From contig JBGSQB010000113.1 of assembly GCA_041738285.1 (NCBI GenBank), positions 1 to 22,222 of the forward strand: 22,222 nucleotides of DNA. The letters run 5' to 3'. The notes beneath the pieces are model-generated. The model ran no database searches. It was not told the origin of the DNA and saw only the letters and a program-made list of their open reading frames with translations. This document shows, in pieces, positions 7,392 to 14,787 of the stretch (position 1 is the stretch's first letter; each line of letters begins with the position of its first letter). The position numbers were made by a program, and so were the translations under genes. The stretch comes from SZUA-521 sp041738285 (GTDB lineage: Bacteria; Pseudomonadota; Gammaproteobacteria; Pseudomonadales; Azotimanducaceae).

Positions 7392-7481
7392 GGAAATGGG
7401 GGACAGTGATCCTATTTCGAACTGGGCGTCCAGCCGTCGTCGCGCGTCGCGGCCGAAATAGGATCACGGTCCCCCATTTCC
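7392..7481. repeat. REP-like long imperfect palindrome
   Basis: Two 28-base arms, 7392-7419 and 7454-7481, are reverse complements with one mismatch (27 of 28). They enclose a 34-base GC-rich loop that has its own small stem CTGG-gcgt-CCAG (7423-7434). The arms contain GGAAATGGGGGACAG and GATCCTATTTCG. From memory, GGGGACAG/CCTATTT palindromes of this kind are dispersed in many gammaproteobacterial genomes and associated with REP-associated tyrosine (Y1) transposases. It begins 16 bases after mauA and could also end or stabilise the mauBA transcript. Confidence 0.75.
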
Positions 7482-7495
7482 TTACGCATTGGCGC

Positions 7496-7523
7496 TTGTC
7501 ATCGACCCGTGCATGCATAAGAT
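7496..7523 (+). promoter_or_regulatory. Candidate sigma70 promoter for the hydrolase gene
   Basis: TTGTCA (7496-7501) and TAAGAT (7518-7523) are separated by 16 bases. They match the consensus hexamers at 5 of 6 and 4 of 6 positions and lie about 30 bases before the ATG at 7554. The site lies directly after the REP-like palindrome, which would insulate it from mauBA transcription. Confidence 0.5.
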
Positions 7524-7553
7524 AGCGCGCTATTTTGCCGAGCCGAGACATCG

Positions 7554-8432
7554 ATGTCCCATGCCCTCGCCGACCAGCCGGCGCCCAATCCTGAACCCGT
7601 CACGTTCGAAGTGCATGGCCGCACCGTCGCCGCCAAGGCCTGGGGCGACCGCGCCGGGCTACCATGCATCGCGCTGCACGGCTGGCTCGACAATGCCAAC
7701 ACGTTCGATGTGATCGCACCGGCGCTGCCGGAGCTGCGTCTGGTTGCCCTCGACTTCGCCGGCCACGGCTTTTCGAGCCACCGCGGACAGGGCGAGCACT
7801 ACACCTCTCTTGCAGATGTACAGGACGTCATCGCGGTGGCCAATGCGTTGGGCTGGGAGAGATTCCGCATCATTGGGCACTCAATGGGCGCAGCGGTTGC
7901 CACCGAGGTTGCCGGCCTCTTCCCCGAGCGAATCGAACGTGCAGTCATGATCGACGGCTTCGCCCATCACGAGGGCGCGGCGGATGAGGCGATCTCAGCC
8001 AACCGTGATGCGATTCTGCAGATGCTGAAGGGGCACGGCATGCCAAGGGTCTTCACCGACGTCAATGAAATGGTCGCGCGTGTCGTACAGGCGACTGACC
8101 AGAGCGATGAAGCTGCGGCCATTCTCGTTGCACGCGGCCACAGACTCGCCCGCGGCGGGTACACCTGGCGCACCGATCCGCGAATTCGATTCCGCACACC
8201 TAACCGTATGACCGACGATCAACTCGATGCGCTGATGACCGCGTCAAGGGCCCCGTCGCTGCTCATCGTGGCGAATCAAGGTGATCGCTGGTATCAGAGC
8301 GGCATCGAACGACGGCAGTCGAAGCATCCGAATCTCGACTTGGTACGTGTCGATGGACCGCATCATCTGCACCTCGAGACACAGGCACCCGTGGTCGTCG
8401 ATCTAGTGCGTCGCTTTCTCGGACTGTCCTGA
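7554..8432 (+). CDS. Alpha/beta hydrolase (SERHL-like)
   Basis: This 292-residue cytoplasmic alpha/beta-hydrolase fold protein has no signal peptide. The oxyanion strand LHGWLDNANTFD starts near residue 41, the nucleophile elbow is GHSMGA with S110, and the substrate-lid region lies around 140-230. A late acid candidate is D in VANQGDRW, and the catalytic histidine lies in DGPHHLHLE (about 267-275). HGWLDNANTF and HHLHLE resemble the serine-hydrolase-like (SERHL) group of esterases or thioesterases; the substrate is unknown. The ATG at 7554 has only a weak ribosome-binding site. The 3' end overlaps the convergent antiporter gene tail to tail by 30 bases. Compared with the hydrolases at 10233 and 17777 it lacks their HGxNAHxxWW signature and belongs to a different subgroup. 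Confidence 0.87.
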   Translation: MSHALADQPAPNPEPVTFEVHGRTVAAKAWGDRAGLPCIALHGWLDNANTFDVIAPALPELRLVALDFAGHGFSSHRGQGEHYTSLADVQDVIAVANALGWERFRIIGHSMGAAVATEVAGLFPERIERAVMIDGFAHHEGAADEAISANRDAILQMLKGHGMPRVFTDVNEMVARVVQATDQSDEAAAILVARGHRLARGGYTWRTDPRIRFRTPNRMTDDQLDALMTASRAPSLLIVANQGDRWYQSGIERRQSKHPNLDLVRVDGPHHLHLETQAPVVVDLVRRFLGLS

Positions 8433-10226
8433 GTCTTTCGAGCGCTTCGCACCCGGCGGCGCGAAGCTCAGCACGACGTCATCGGTCTCGAACTCGAACG
8501 GCATGCCCGTCAGCCAGTTGAGCCGCTTGCGGCGCATCACCGCTACACTGACCTGACCCTCCGGCGCCTGGGTCTGAAACGCCTCGGCGTCGAATTCCTC
8601 GGTCAGACGCGTGCTGCGAAACACCCACCCTGCCTGCATCCGCGCGTCGAGCGCATCGAAGCCGCCGCAGTCGGGGAGGAAGGGACGTCCGCCAAGCGTG
8701 ACGACCAGACTATGGCGCGATTTCGATGACTCCTCGCGCCCGACTTCGTACACATTGCCGCGACCGAACTCCGGACCGAAGTTGGTACACACCAGTGCGT
8801 TGTAGTCATCGTTGTCGGTAATCGCGAACAGCGCACCAAACTGGTTGAACGGCAGATGATGTTCAGCCACTTCCGACAGAATCTCCCCCCAGAACGTAGG
8901 CACGTTGGCCTCGCGCGCATGGCGCAGCCGTCGCCAGTTCCGGTCGGCGATCGTGACGGGCACCTCAAGATCGAGCAACGCTTTGCCGAATGCAACGGCA
9001 AAGGGAGATCCTCCCACGATCAACACGCCCGACGATGCGGAACCGCCGATGCCGAGCAGCGCCGCGAGCGGTCGAATTGAAAAGCCATGCGCGATCACAG
9101 TCACCAGCACGACCGCGAACGTCAACGGCATGACGAGACCGGCGTCGGCCAAACCCTGCGCCTGCAGGCCGGCACCGAACAGGCCCGCAACCGCAACCGC
9201 CACAACGCCGCGCGGAGCAATCCACGCAACCAGCGCGCGGTCCTTGATCGGGACACCGCTGCCCGCGGTGCTGAGCAATACCGACAACGGTCGAATGACA
9301 AACAACAGGCACCCCAGAAACGCCACCGCACGCACATCGAGGCCAGCGAGGTCATCGAACGACAGCGTGGCAGTGAGGATGATGAACACCGACGAGACCA
9401 GCATCAGCGTCATTACTTCCTTGAAGCGGCGCAGCTCCGCGAGACTTGCGATACGGGAGTTGCCGAGCACGACACCAAGCACGGTGACAGTCAGCAAGCC
9501 GCTTTCTTCGAGGATGAAATTCGACACCGCGTACGTCGCGACCACCGCACTCATCAACAGCGGCGCCTTGAGATACTCGGGCACGTGGCCGCGCACGAAT
9601 GCGAACACCATCAGGCGCGCCATCCCATAGCCACCGACCACAGTCCAGACAGCAGCCCCAACGACCTCGGCAACGAGCACCTCTGCCCGGGCCATCTGAT
9701 TACTCACCATCACCACTTCGAACACGAACACCGCAAGCAACGCACCGAGGGGATCGGCGAGGATCGCTTCCCAACGCAACATCGACGCCGGACGGGATTG
9801 GAGCCGTGCGTGCCGTAACAGGGGCATGATCACTGTCGGTCCAGTGACGATGAGAATGGCTCCGAGCAGCGATGCCGACGGCCAACTGAGGCCGGCGACG
9901 TAGTGCGCAGCGCCGGAGGTCAATACGAACGCAATGCCTGCGCCCAGCGTGACCAGCCGTCGTACCGCCACGGAAGTCTCGCGAATCTGCGCGAAGTTGA
10001 GGGTGAGACCACCTTCGAACAGGATCACGGCTACTGCCACCGCGATCAGTGGACGCAGCATCGGGCCAAAGTCAGCTTCTGGTTCGATAACGCCCGTCAG
10101 CGGGCCTGCAATGAATCCGACCGCGAGCAGCAGCACGATGGCGGGCAACTGCCAACGCCAGGCGGCCCATTGAGCGAGCCATCCCATTGCCCCGATGAGG
10201 GCGAGCTTGCCGACGAGTAGTTCCAC
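8403..10226 (-). CDS. CPA-type cation:proton antiporter with C-terminal TrkA-N-like domain
   Basis: This inner-membrane monovalent cation/H+ antiporter has 607 residues. The N-terminal membrane domain (about 1-390) has roughly 12 hydrophobic segments with FEGGLTL at 70-76, the broken-helix TGPTV at 128-132, the ion-site motif EAILADPLGALLAV at 153-166, and APRGVVA at 337-343, all typical of NhaP/CPA1 transporters. From about 400 (GVLIVGGSPFAVAFGKAL) a Rossmann-like TrkA-N regulatory domain follows, with AITDNDDYNALVC, and then a C-terminal tail of about 100 residues. The domain may sense NAD(H) or another nucleotide. The GTG start at 10226 lies 6 bases after the hydrolase stop codon, so the gene is the last in a four-gene minus-strand operon. 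Its link to acyl-CoA metabolism is not obvious. Confidence 0.9.
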   Translation of the reverse strand: MELLVGKLALIGAMGWLAQWAAWRWQLPAIVLLLAVGFIAGPLTGVIEPEADFGPMLRPLIAVAVAVILFEGGLTLNFAQIRETSVAVRRLVTLGAGIAFVLTSGAAHYVAGLSWPSASLLGAILIVTGPTVIMPLLRHARLQSRPASMLRWEAILADPLGALLAVFVFEVVMVSNQMARAEVLVAEVVGAAVWTVVGGYGMARLMVFAFVRGHVPEYLKAPLLMSAVVATYAVSNFILEESGLLTVTVLGVVLGNSRIASLAELRRFKEVMTLMLVSSVFIILTATLSFDDLAGLDVRAVAFLGCLLFVIRPLSVLLSTAGSGVPIKDRALVAWIAPRGVVAVAVAGLFGAGLQAQGLADAGLVMPLTFAVVLVTVIAHGFSIRPLAALLGIGGSASSGVLIVGGSPFAVAFGKALLDLEVPVTIADRNWRRLRHAREANVPTFWGEILSEVAEHHLPFNQFGALFAITDNDDYNALVCTNFGPEFGRGNVYEVGREESSKSRHSLVVTLGGRPFLPDCGGFDALDARMQAGWVFRSTRLTEEFDAEAFQTQAPEGQVSVAVMRRKRLNWLTGMPFEFETDDVVLSFAPPGAKRSKDSGQSEKATH

Positions 10227-10232
10227 CTGACC

Positions 10233-11120
10233 TCAGCCGGTGAGTTCGTTGAGCATCGACTTCAGGGCCGCGACGAATGCCTCAGGCTGATCGAGAAACA
10301 CATGATGCTGCGCTTCTGCGATGGCCACCGCATCGAACGTTTGCGGCACGAGTTCGCGCATGTACTCGAGTGTACGCGCCGAGAACAGTTCGCTGTTCGC
10401 ACCGTAGATCACACCGAGCTTCACCGTCAGTTGCCGGTAGTCGTCGGCAAGGCGCTCGAAACTGCGCATCGAAGCGGGCAGGTCTTCGTCGAACTTCCAC
10501 GCCCAGCCGCCATCCGCTGCCATGAGCGAATGACGCGCGATGTACTCGAGGATGTAATCGTTGGCGCAGGGCTGCGGTGGCTGCAGACGGAACCGCGCAA
10601 GCGCGGTCTCGCGATCGGGATAGAGTTTCGCGCGCCCACCCATGGCGGGCCGATCGGGTGGCGGATCGTCGGGATGGCGAATCCCGGAATCCACCAGCAC
10701 CAGCGCACGCGTGCGTTGCGGGAAAAGGCTCGCCGACTTCACGGCCATGTAACCCCCGAAGCTGTGGGCCACGACCGCCGCATCGTTGCCGAATCCTACA
10801 TCGTCGAGCACCGCGACGATCTCCTGGGCGTAGGTCTCCGGTGAGTATTCGTAGCGATAGTCAGAATCGCCCATGCCGGTGAGATCCATCGCGGCAACGC
10901 TGTACGAGTCGAGGAACTGAGGCGCTATGAAGTCCCACCAGCGCGAGTGCGCGTTCATGCCATGAATGAACAGCAGACCCGGTTTGCCGGACTCGCCCCA
11001 GGTCCGGTAGGCGACGTCGCACTCTTCGACTTCCACGCGATGTTCATTCGCCTCGGTCTCGACTGCGCGCCAGAACCAATCCGGTGCCTGACTCTTGCCG
11101 CCGCGATCCCAGCGCGCCAT
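10233..11120 (-). CDS. Alpha/beta hydrolase, HGxNAHxxWW subgroup
   Basis: This 295-residue alpha/beta-hydrolase fold protein has no signal peptide. The oxyanion motif is FIHGMNAHSRWWD (51-63), followed by the strand VAAMDLTGMGDSD, then the nucleophile AHSFGG with S120. The acid region includes VIYGANSELF and the histidine lies in EAQHHVFLDQP. The start codon is one base after the stop of the small acyl-CoA dehydrogenase gene, implying translational coupling and a role in the same pathway. Thioester or lactone hydrolysis is a reasonable guess, not shown by sequence. It is clearly a paralogue of the hydrolase at 17777-18718: shared HGxNAHxxWW, VAAxDLxGxGDSD, RFRL-PxQP and WKFD motifs. Confidence 0.87.
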   Translation of the reverse strand: MARWDRGGKSQAPDWFWRAVETEANEHRVEVEECDVAYRTWGESGKPGLLFIHGMNAHSRWWDFIAPQFLDSYSVAAMDLTGMGDSDYRYEYSPETYAQEIVAVLDDVGFGNDAAVVAHSFGGYMAVKSASLFPQRTRALVLVDSGIRHPDDPPPDRPAMGGRAKLYPDRETALARFRLQPPQPCANDYILEYIARHSLMAADGGWAWKFDEDLPASMRSFERLADDYRQLTVKLGVIYGANSELFSARTLEYMRELVPQTFDAVAIAEAQHHVFLDQPEAFVAALKSMLNELTG

Positions 11121-11121
11121 G

Positions 11122-12252
11122 TCAGATCGACCCGAAGCGCTGCAGATGGAAGTCGGTGTTGCCGAACAGCGTGTCGATCATCGTCAGCCGTTTGAAGTAG
11201 TGGCCGACGCTGAGTTCCTCGGTCATCCCCATGCCGCCGTGCAGTTGCACCGCGCTCTGACCGACGAACCGGCCGGACTTGCCGATCTGTACCTTGAACG
11301 CCGACACCGCCTTCTTGGCTTCGTCGCCATAGCCTTCGTCGAGCCGCATCGCGGCCATGTACATGAGCGACTTCGATTGCTCGTACTCCATGAACATGTC
11401 GACCATGCGGTGCTGCAGCACCTGGAACTTGCCGATCGGTTGACCGAACTGCTCGCGCGTCTTGCAGTACTCGACCGTCGCTTTGTAGAGGACTTCCATG
11501 CACCCGACCGCTTCGGCGCCGATCGCGAGGATCGATTCATCGATGACCTGTTCGATCACCGGCAAGCCGCCACCGACACGACCCACGACCGCGCTCTTGG
11601 CAACGCGTACGTTGTCGAGTGTCAGTTCAGATGCGCGCAGTGCATCGACCGTCGGGTAGTCTCGACGCGAAATGCCGGATGCCTTGGCGTCCACCAGAAA
11701 CAGCGTGATGCCCTTCACTGCACGCTGCCCGCCGGACGTGCGCGCCGAGACGATGAAGAAGTCTGCCGACGGGCCGTTCAGCACCACGCACTTGTAGCCA
11801 TTGAGTACATAACTATCGCCGTCTTTCTTCGCGGTGGTCGTGAGGTCGGCGAGATTGAATCGGCCCTGCGGTTCGGCGTATGCGAATGCACCCTGCAGCG
11901 AGCCATCGATGACGCCCGCCAGGTATTTCTCCTTGTGTGCACGCTTACCGGCATGCTTGAGAACGCCACCTGCAAGCAACACCGTTGGCACAAATGGCTC
12001 GACCACAAGGCCCCTGCCGAGCTCCTCCATGATGAGCATGGTTTCGATGGCGCCGCCGCCGAAGCCGCCGTCACCCTCGGAAAACGGCACGCCCAGCCAG
12101 CCGAGTTCGGCGTACTTGCGCCAGTTGCTGGCTGAATAGCCGAGTTCCGTCTTCACCAGCTTCTGGCGCGACGCGAAGTCGCAGTCATGCGCAACGAACC
12201 GGGCGACCGAGTCTTTGAGCAGGTTCTGCTCGTCTGAGAACGAAAAATCCAT
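11122..12252 (-). CDS. Acyl-CoA dehydrogenase, small-subunit type (PimD-like)
   Basis: This 376-residue flavoprotein-type acyl-CoA dehydrogenase introduces an alpha,beta double bond in acyl-CoAs. Family features are the N-terminal helical domain (SDEQNLLKDSV, GGFGGGAIETM), the middle beta domain with AYAEPQGRF in place of the usual TEPxAGSD flavin-contact loop, and the C-terminal CKTREQFGQPIGKFQVLQHRM and QLHGGMGMTEE. The C-terminal catalytic loop reads DTLFGNTDFH, where single-chain enzymes have YEGT, so the canonical base is absent. It resembles the small subunit of pimeloyl-CoA dehydrogenase and actinobacterial FadE pairs, which work as heteromers. Its partner is encoded 15 bases upstream. 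The ATG at 12252 follows AAGGGAG. The specific substrate is not predictable. Confidence 0.9.
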   Translation of the reverse strand: MDFSFSDEQNLLKDSVARFVAHDCDFASRQKLVKTELGYSASNWRKYAELGWLGVPFSEGDGGFGGGAIETMLIMEELGRGLVVEPFVPTVLLAGGVLKHAGKRAHKEKYLAGVIDGSLQGAFAYAEPQGRFNLADLTTTAKKDGDSYVLNGYKCVVLNGPSADFFIVSARTSGGQRAVKGITLFLVDAKASGISRRDYPTVDALRASELTLDNVRVAKSAVVGRVGGGLPVIEQVIDESILAIGAEAVGCMEVLYKATVEYCKTREQFGQPIGKFQVLQHRMVDMFMEYEQSKSLMYMAAMRLDEGYGDEAKKAVSAFKVQIGKSGRFVGQSAVQLHGGMGMTEELSVGHYFKRLTMIDTLFGNTDFHLQRFGSI

Positions 12253-12267
12253 GGACCGAAAACTCCC

Positions 12268-13473
12268 TTATAGACCGAGTACTGCTTTAGCGATGATGTT
12301 GCGTTGAATCTCGTTCGAGCCGCCGAAGATGGAGGCGGCGCGTCCGTACAGCATGCCTCTGAGCAGGGGCACTGCGTCCGCGTGACCGATCGGGCCCTCG
12401 TTGCCGATCAGCTTCGGATCGGGATAGGGCATACCGAGATAGCCGAGCACTTCGATTTGTAGATCGGCGATGCGCTGCGCGATCTCCGTGCCACGAATTT
12501 TGAGAATCGAACTCTCCGGTCCCGGCGCGCCACCGGCCGCGACGGTTGCAAGCGTGCGCAGCTCGGTGATCTCGAGTGCCATCAACTCGATCTCCACTTC
12601 GTCGATCTTGCGTTTGAGCATTGGCTGCGCGAGGAGCGTTCCGCCATCGACTGACGTCGTCGATGCAATCTCCTTTAATCGTGCGATTTGCCCCTGAGAC
12701 GACGCAACCCCCGCAATCCCGGTGCGTTCATGGGCAAGCAGCCCCTTGGCGTAGGTCCAACCCTTGTTCTCTTCGCCGACTCGATTGGCCAAAGGCACAC
12801 GTACGTCGGTGAACGTGACCGAATTGACGGTGTGCTGCGCCCCGAGAATGAGGATCGGGTGCACCTCGATGCCAGGGCTGCGCATGTCGATGAGCAGAAA
12901 GCTGATCCCTTCCTGGCGACGACGGGCGGCTGCATCCGTTCGCACGAGGCAGAACATCCAGTCGGCATAGTGCGCGCCGCTGGTCCACGTCTTGCTGCCA
13001 TTGACGACGTAGTGGTCGCCATCCCTCACCGCTCGTGTCGACAACGCGGCCAGATCCGAACCGGCGCCGGGTTCCGAATACCCCTGGCACCAGGTCACGC
13101 TGGCGTCACGGATGCCAGGCAGGTGAGCAGCCTGCTGTTGTGCGTTGCCCCACGTGTACAACACCGGCGCCAGCATGCGCGCGCCGAACGGGCTCATGGC
13201 CGGGCAGCCGGCGCGTGCAGTCTCTCGATCCCAGATGTAGTGCTGGGTCGGGGTCCATCCGGTGCCTCCATGCGCTTCGGGCCAATGGGGCACGGACCAT
13301 CCGCGCTCGACCAACGCAGTGAACCAGCGCTGCTGCGCGGCCGTGCGAGGCCCGGTCTCCTCACCAATCACGTCAACGCCGACCGCGCGGACGCCCACCG
13401 GCCAGAAGGCGTCGATGAATCGACGCACTTCGAGTCGAAACTCGAGGTCTTGCGTTTCGAATTCGAGGTTCAC
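12268..13473 (-). CDS. Acyl-CoA dehydrogenase, large-subunit type (PimC-like)
   Basis: This 401-residue acyl-CoA dehydrogenase is the first gene of the minus-strand operon. It has WCQGYSEPGAGSDLA at 128-142 (flavin and substrate loop), NGSKTWTSGAHYADW at 158-172, and FTDVRVP near 221. The C-terminal loop reads IFGGSNEIQRN (382-392), where the catalytic Glu of medium-chain enzymes is replaced by Gly. A Glu is found instead in LLAHERTG (E249), the position used by isovaleryl-CoA-type enzymes and by heteromeric FadE subunits. With the small subunit downstream it likely forms a heteromer with a full active site. The GTG at 13473 is the only reasonable start (an ATG upstream hits a stop codon), with a poor ribosome-binding site. 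Dicarboxylic, branched or steroid side-chain acyl-CoAs are possible substrates. Confidence 0.91.
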   Translation of the reverse strand: MNLEFETQDLEFRLEVRRFIDAFWPVGVRAVGVDVIGEETGPRTAAQQRWFTALVERGWSVPHWPEAHGGTGWTPTQHYIWDRETARAGCPAMSPFGARMLAPVLYTWGNAQQQAAHLPGIRDASVTWCQGYSEPGAGSDLAALSTRAVRDGDHYVVNGSKTWTSGAHYADWMFCLVRTDAAARRRQEGISFLLIDMRSPGIEVHPILILGAQHTVNSVTFTDVRVPLANRVGEENKGWTYAKGLLAHERTGIAGVASSQGQIARLKEIASTTSVDGGTLLAQPMLKRKIDEVEIELMALEITELRTLATVAAGGAPGPESSILKIRGTEIAQRIADLQIEVLGYLGMPYPDPKLIGNEGPIGHADAVPLLRGMLYGRAASIFGGSNEIQRNIIAKAVLGL

Positions 13474-13524
13474 GGATCGATACCCATGGCAGCTCTCTGG
13501 CGGTCAATTCGGCGGAAAAGCTGC

Positions 13525-13556
13525 GGCATGGTATGCCCTGGTCCAAGGCGAGACAA
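13525..13556 (-). promoter_or_regulatory. Candidate promoter and operator of the acyl-CoA dehydrogenase operon
   Basis: On the minus strand TTGTCT (13551-13556) and TACCAT (13528-13533) are spaced 17 bases, each matching consensus at 4 of 6 positions. The predicted leader is about 45-50 bases. The -10 box is embedded in the inverted repeat GGCAT-ggt-ATGCC (13525-13537), a plausible repressor site. The remaining divergent region to 13650 shows only weak promoter-like sequence for the crotonase gene (TTGGAA at 13594). Confidence 0.42.
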
Positions 13557-13650
13557 GGCAACGGACCCGCCTGCCGGCAGCATCGCGCGCCCGTTGGAAA
13601 ATGCCCGGCGATGAAGGCAACATAGCCCGCCTAATCCAAGTGAGGCGGCC

Positions 13651-14514
13651 ATGACGATGAACTACAAAGAAATCCTCTACGACGTCGCCGACGGCATCCT
13701 CACCATCACGATGAACCGACCGGAGAAGCTGAACGCGTTCACTCACGTGATGATGAGCGAGATGATCGATGCCTTCGATCGCGCCGATGGCGACGACGCG
13801 GTTCGCGCCGTCATCGTCACCGGCGCCGGACGTGCCTTCTGCGCGGGCGCGGACCTCTCGTCGGGCGGAAACACCTTCGATGCCGACGCGCGCTCCGACC
13901 GCAAGGGTGGGCTCAATCGTGACGGCGGCGGCCTCCTCACCCTGCGGATCTTCGAGTCGAAGAAGCCGGTGATTGCCGCCATCAATGGTCCGGCCGTCGG
14001 CATCGGCGTGACCATGACCCTGGCGATGGACATTCGCGTCGCAGCCGACGTCGCCAAGTTCGGTTTCGTATTCGCTCGACGAGGCATCGTGCCCGAAGCA
14101 TGCTCGAGCTGGTTTCTGCCCCGGGTCGTGGGCATCGGTCAGGCGCTCGAGTGGACCTATTCCGGTCGCGTGTTTGCCGCCGACGAAGCGCTTGCTGGGC
14201 GTCTGGTGCGCAGCGTGCACCCGAAAGATGACCTCATGGCCACGTGCCGCGGCATTGCCACCGACATCGCGACCAATACGTCGGCCATTTCGGTGACGCT
14301 GATCCGGCACATGATGTGGCGCATGCTGGGCGCGGACCATCCGATGGAAGCGCACCAACTCGACTCCCGCGGTGTCTACTACACCGGACGATCACCGGAT
14401 GCGAAGGAAGGTGTCACCTCCTTCCTCGAAAAGCGGCCGGCGAAATTCCCGGGCAAGGTGTCTACCGACCTGCCCGAGTTTTTCCCCTGGTGGCAGGAAC
14501 GCGAATTCAAATAG
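13651..14514 (+). CDS. Crotonase-family protein (enoyl-CoA hydratase/isomerase-like)
   Basis: This 287-residue crotonase-fold protein is expected to act on acyl-CoA thioesters. ITMNRPEKLNAF (19-30), VTGAGRAFCAGADLS (56-70, oxyanion loop) and KKPVIAAINGPAVGIG (104-119) are canonical. Both hydratase glutamates are missing: the position of rat Glu144 is T121 (GIGVTMTLAMD), and that of Glu164 is F141 (FGFVFARRG). An acidic residue instead occurs in GIVPEA (E149), aligning with the acid of PaaG/enoyl-CoA isomerases, so isomerase or another crotonase reaction is more likely than standard hydration. The C-terminus, with DAKEGVTSFLEKRPAKFP and ending FFPWW, is typical of a widespread uncharacterised subgroup. 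The ATG at 13651 is preceded by TGAGG. It is the first gene of the plus-strand operon and divergent from the acyl-CoA dehydrogenase pair. Confidence 0.92.
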   Translation: MTMNYKEILYDVADGILTITMNRPEKLNAFTHVMMSEMIDAFDRADGDDAVRAVIVTGAGRAFCAGADLSSGGNTFDADARSDRKGGLNRDGGGLLTLRIFESKKPVIAAINGPAVGIGVTMTLAMDIRVAADVAKFGFVFARRGIVPEACSSWFLPRVVGIGQALEWTYSGRVFAADEALAGRLVRSVHPKDDLMATCRGIATDIATNTSAISVTLIRHMMWRMLGADHPMEAHQLDSRGVYYTGRSPDAKEGVTSFLEKRPAKFPGKVSTDLPEFFPWWQEREFK

Positions 14515-14525
14515 GAGCAAAGCAG

Positions 14526-14762
14526 ATGGACAGCATCATCGCCCAGAAGGCGCCGTATCCCGTGGACGTGGAAGCCGGAAAGAAATATTTCTGGTGTGCG
14601 TGCGGCCGCAGCAACGCGCAGCCGTTCTGCGACGGATCCCACAAGGATACGGGCATCACCCCGCTGCCTTACGAGGCGAGCAAGTCCAGGACACTCTACT
14701 TCTGCGGCTGCAAGAAGACTTCGAAGTCGCCATTGTGCGACGGCACCCACAACGGGTTGTGA
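14526..14762 (+). CDS. Double CDGSH-type iron-sulfur protein
   Basis: This 78-residue soluble protein has two CDGSH motifs. The first, CACGRSNAQPFCDGSH, is at about residues 24-39. The second, CGCKKTSKSPLCDGTH, is at about 60-75. Each has the full C-x-C-x2-S-x3-P-x-C-D-G-x-H pattern that binds a [2Fe-2S] cluster through three Cys and one His. The protein therefore should carry two clusters, as in mitochondrial CISD3 (MiNT) and bacterial tandem-CDGSH proteins, with redox, cluster-transfer or sensor roles. AGGAG sits 9 bases before the ATG. The gene begins 11 bases after the crotonase stop codon, so it is in the same operon. Electron transfer to or from the flavin dehydrogenases is possible but not shown. 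A longer frame open on this strand across 14244-14762 is an artefact of GC-rich sequence. Confidence 0.93.
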   Translation: MDSIIAQKAPYPVDVEAGKKYFWCACGRSNAQPFCDGSHKDTGITPLPYEASKSRTLYFCGCKKTSKSPLCDGTHNGL

Positions 14763-14787
14763 CTCTCAAAATTCAGGCGATCGTGCA

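Noticed and set aside
7376..7553. A small gene or RNA between mauA and the hydrolase
   Set aside because: The gap is explained by the REP-like palindrome and a promoter; the frames here have no ribosome-binding site or similarity I can recognise.
14244..14787. Long plus-strand open frames across the crotonase 3' end and upstream of the DUF349 ATG
   Set aside because: They overlap clear crotonase and CDGSH coding sequence. Family similarity of the CDGSH and DUF349 proteins begins only at 14526 and 14788; the upstream parts are Arg/Ala-rich shadow translations.
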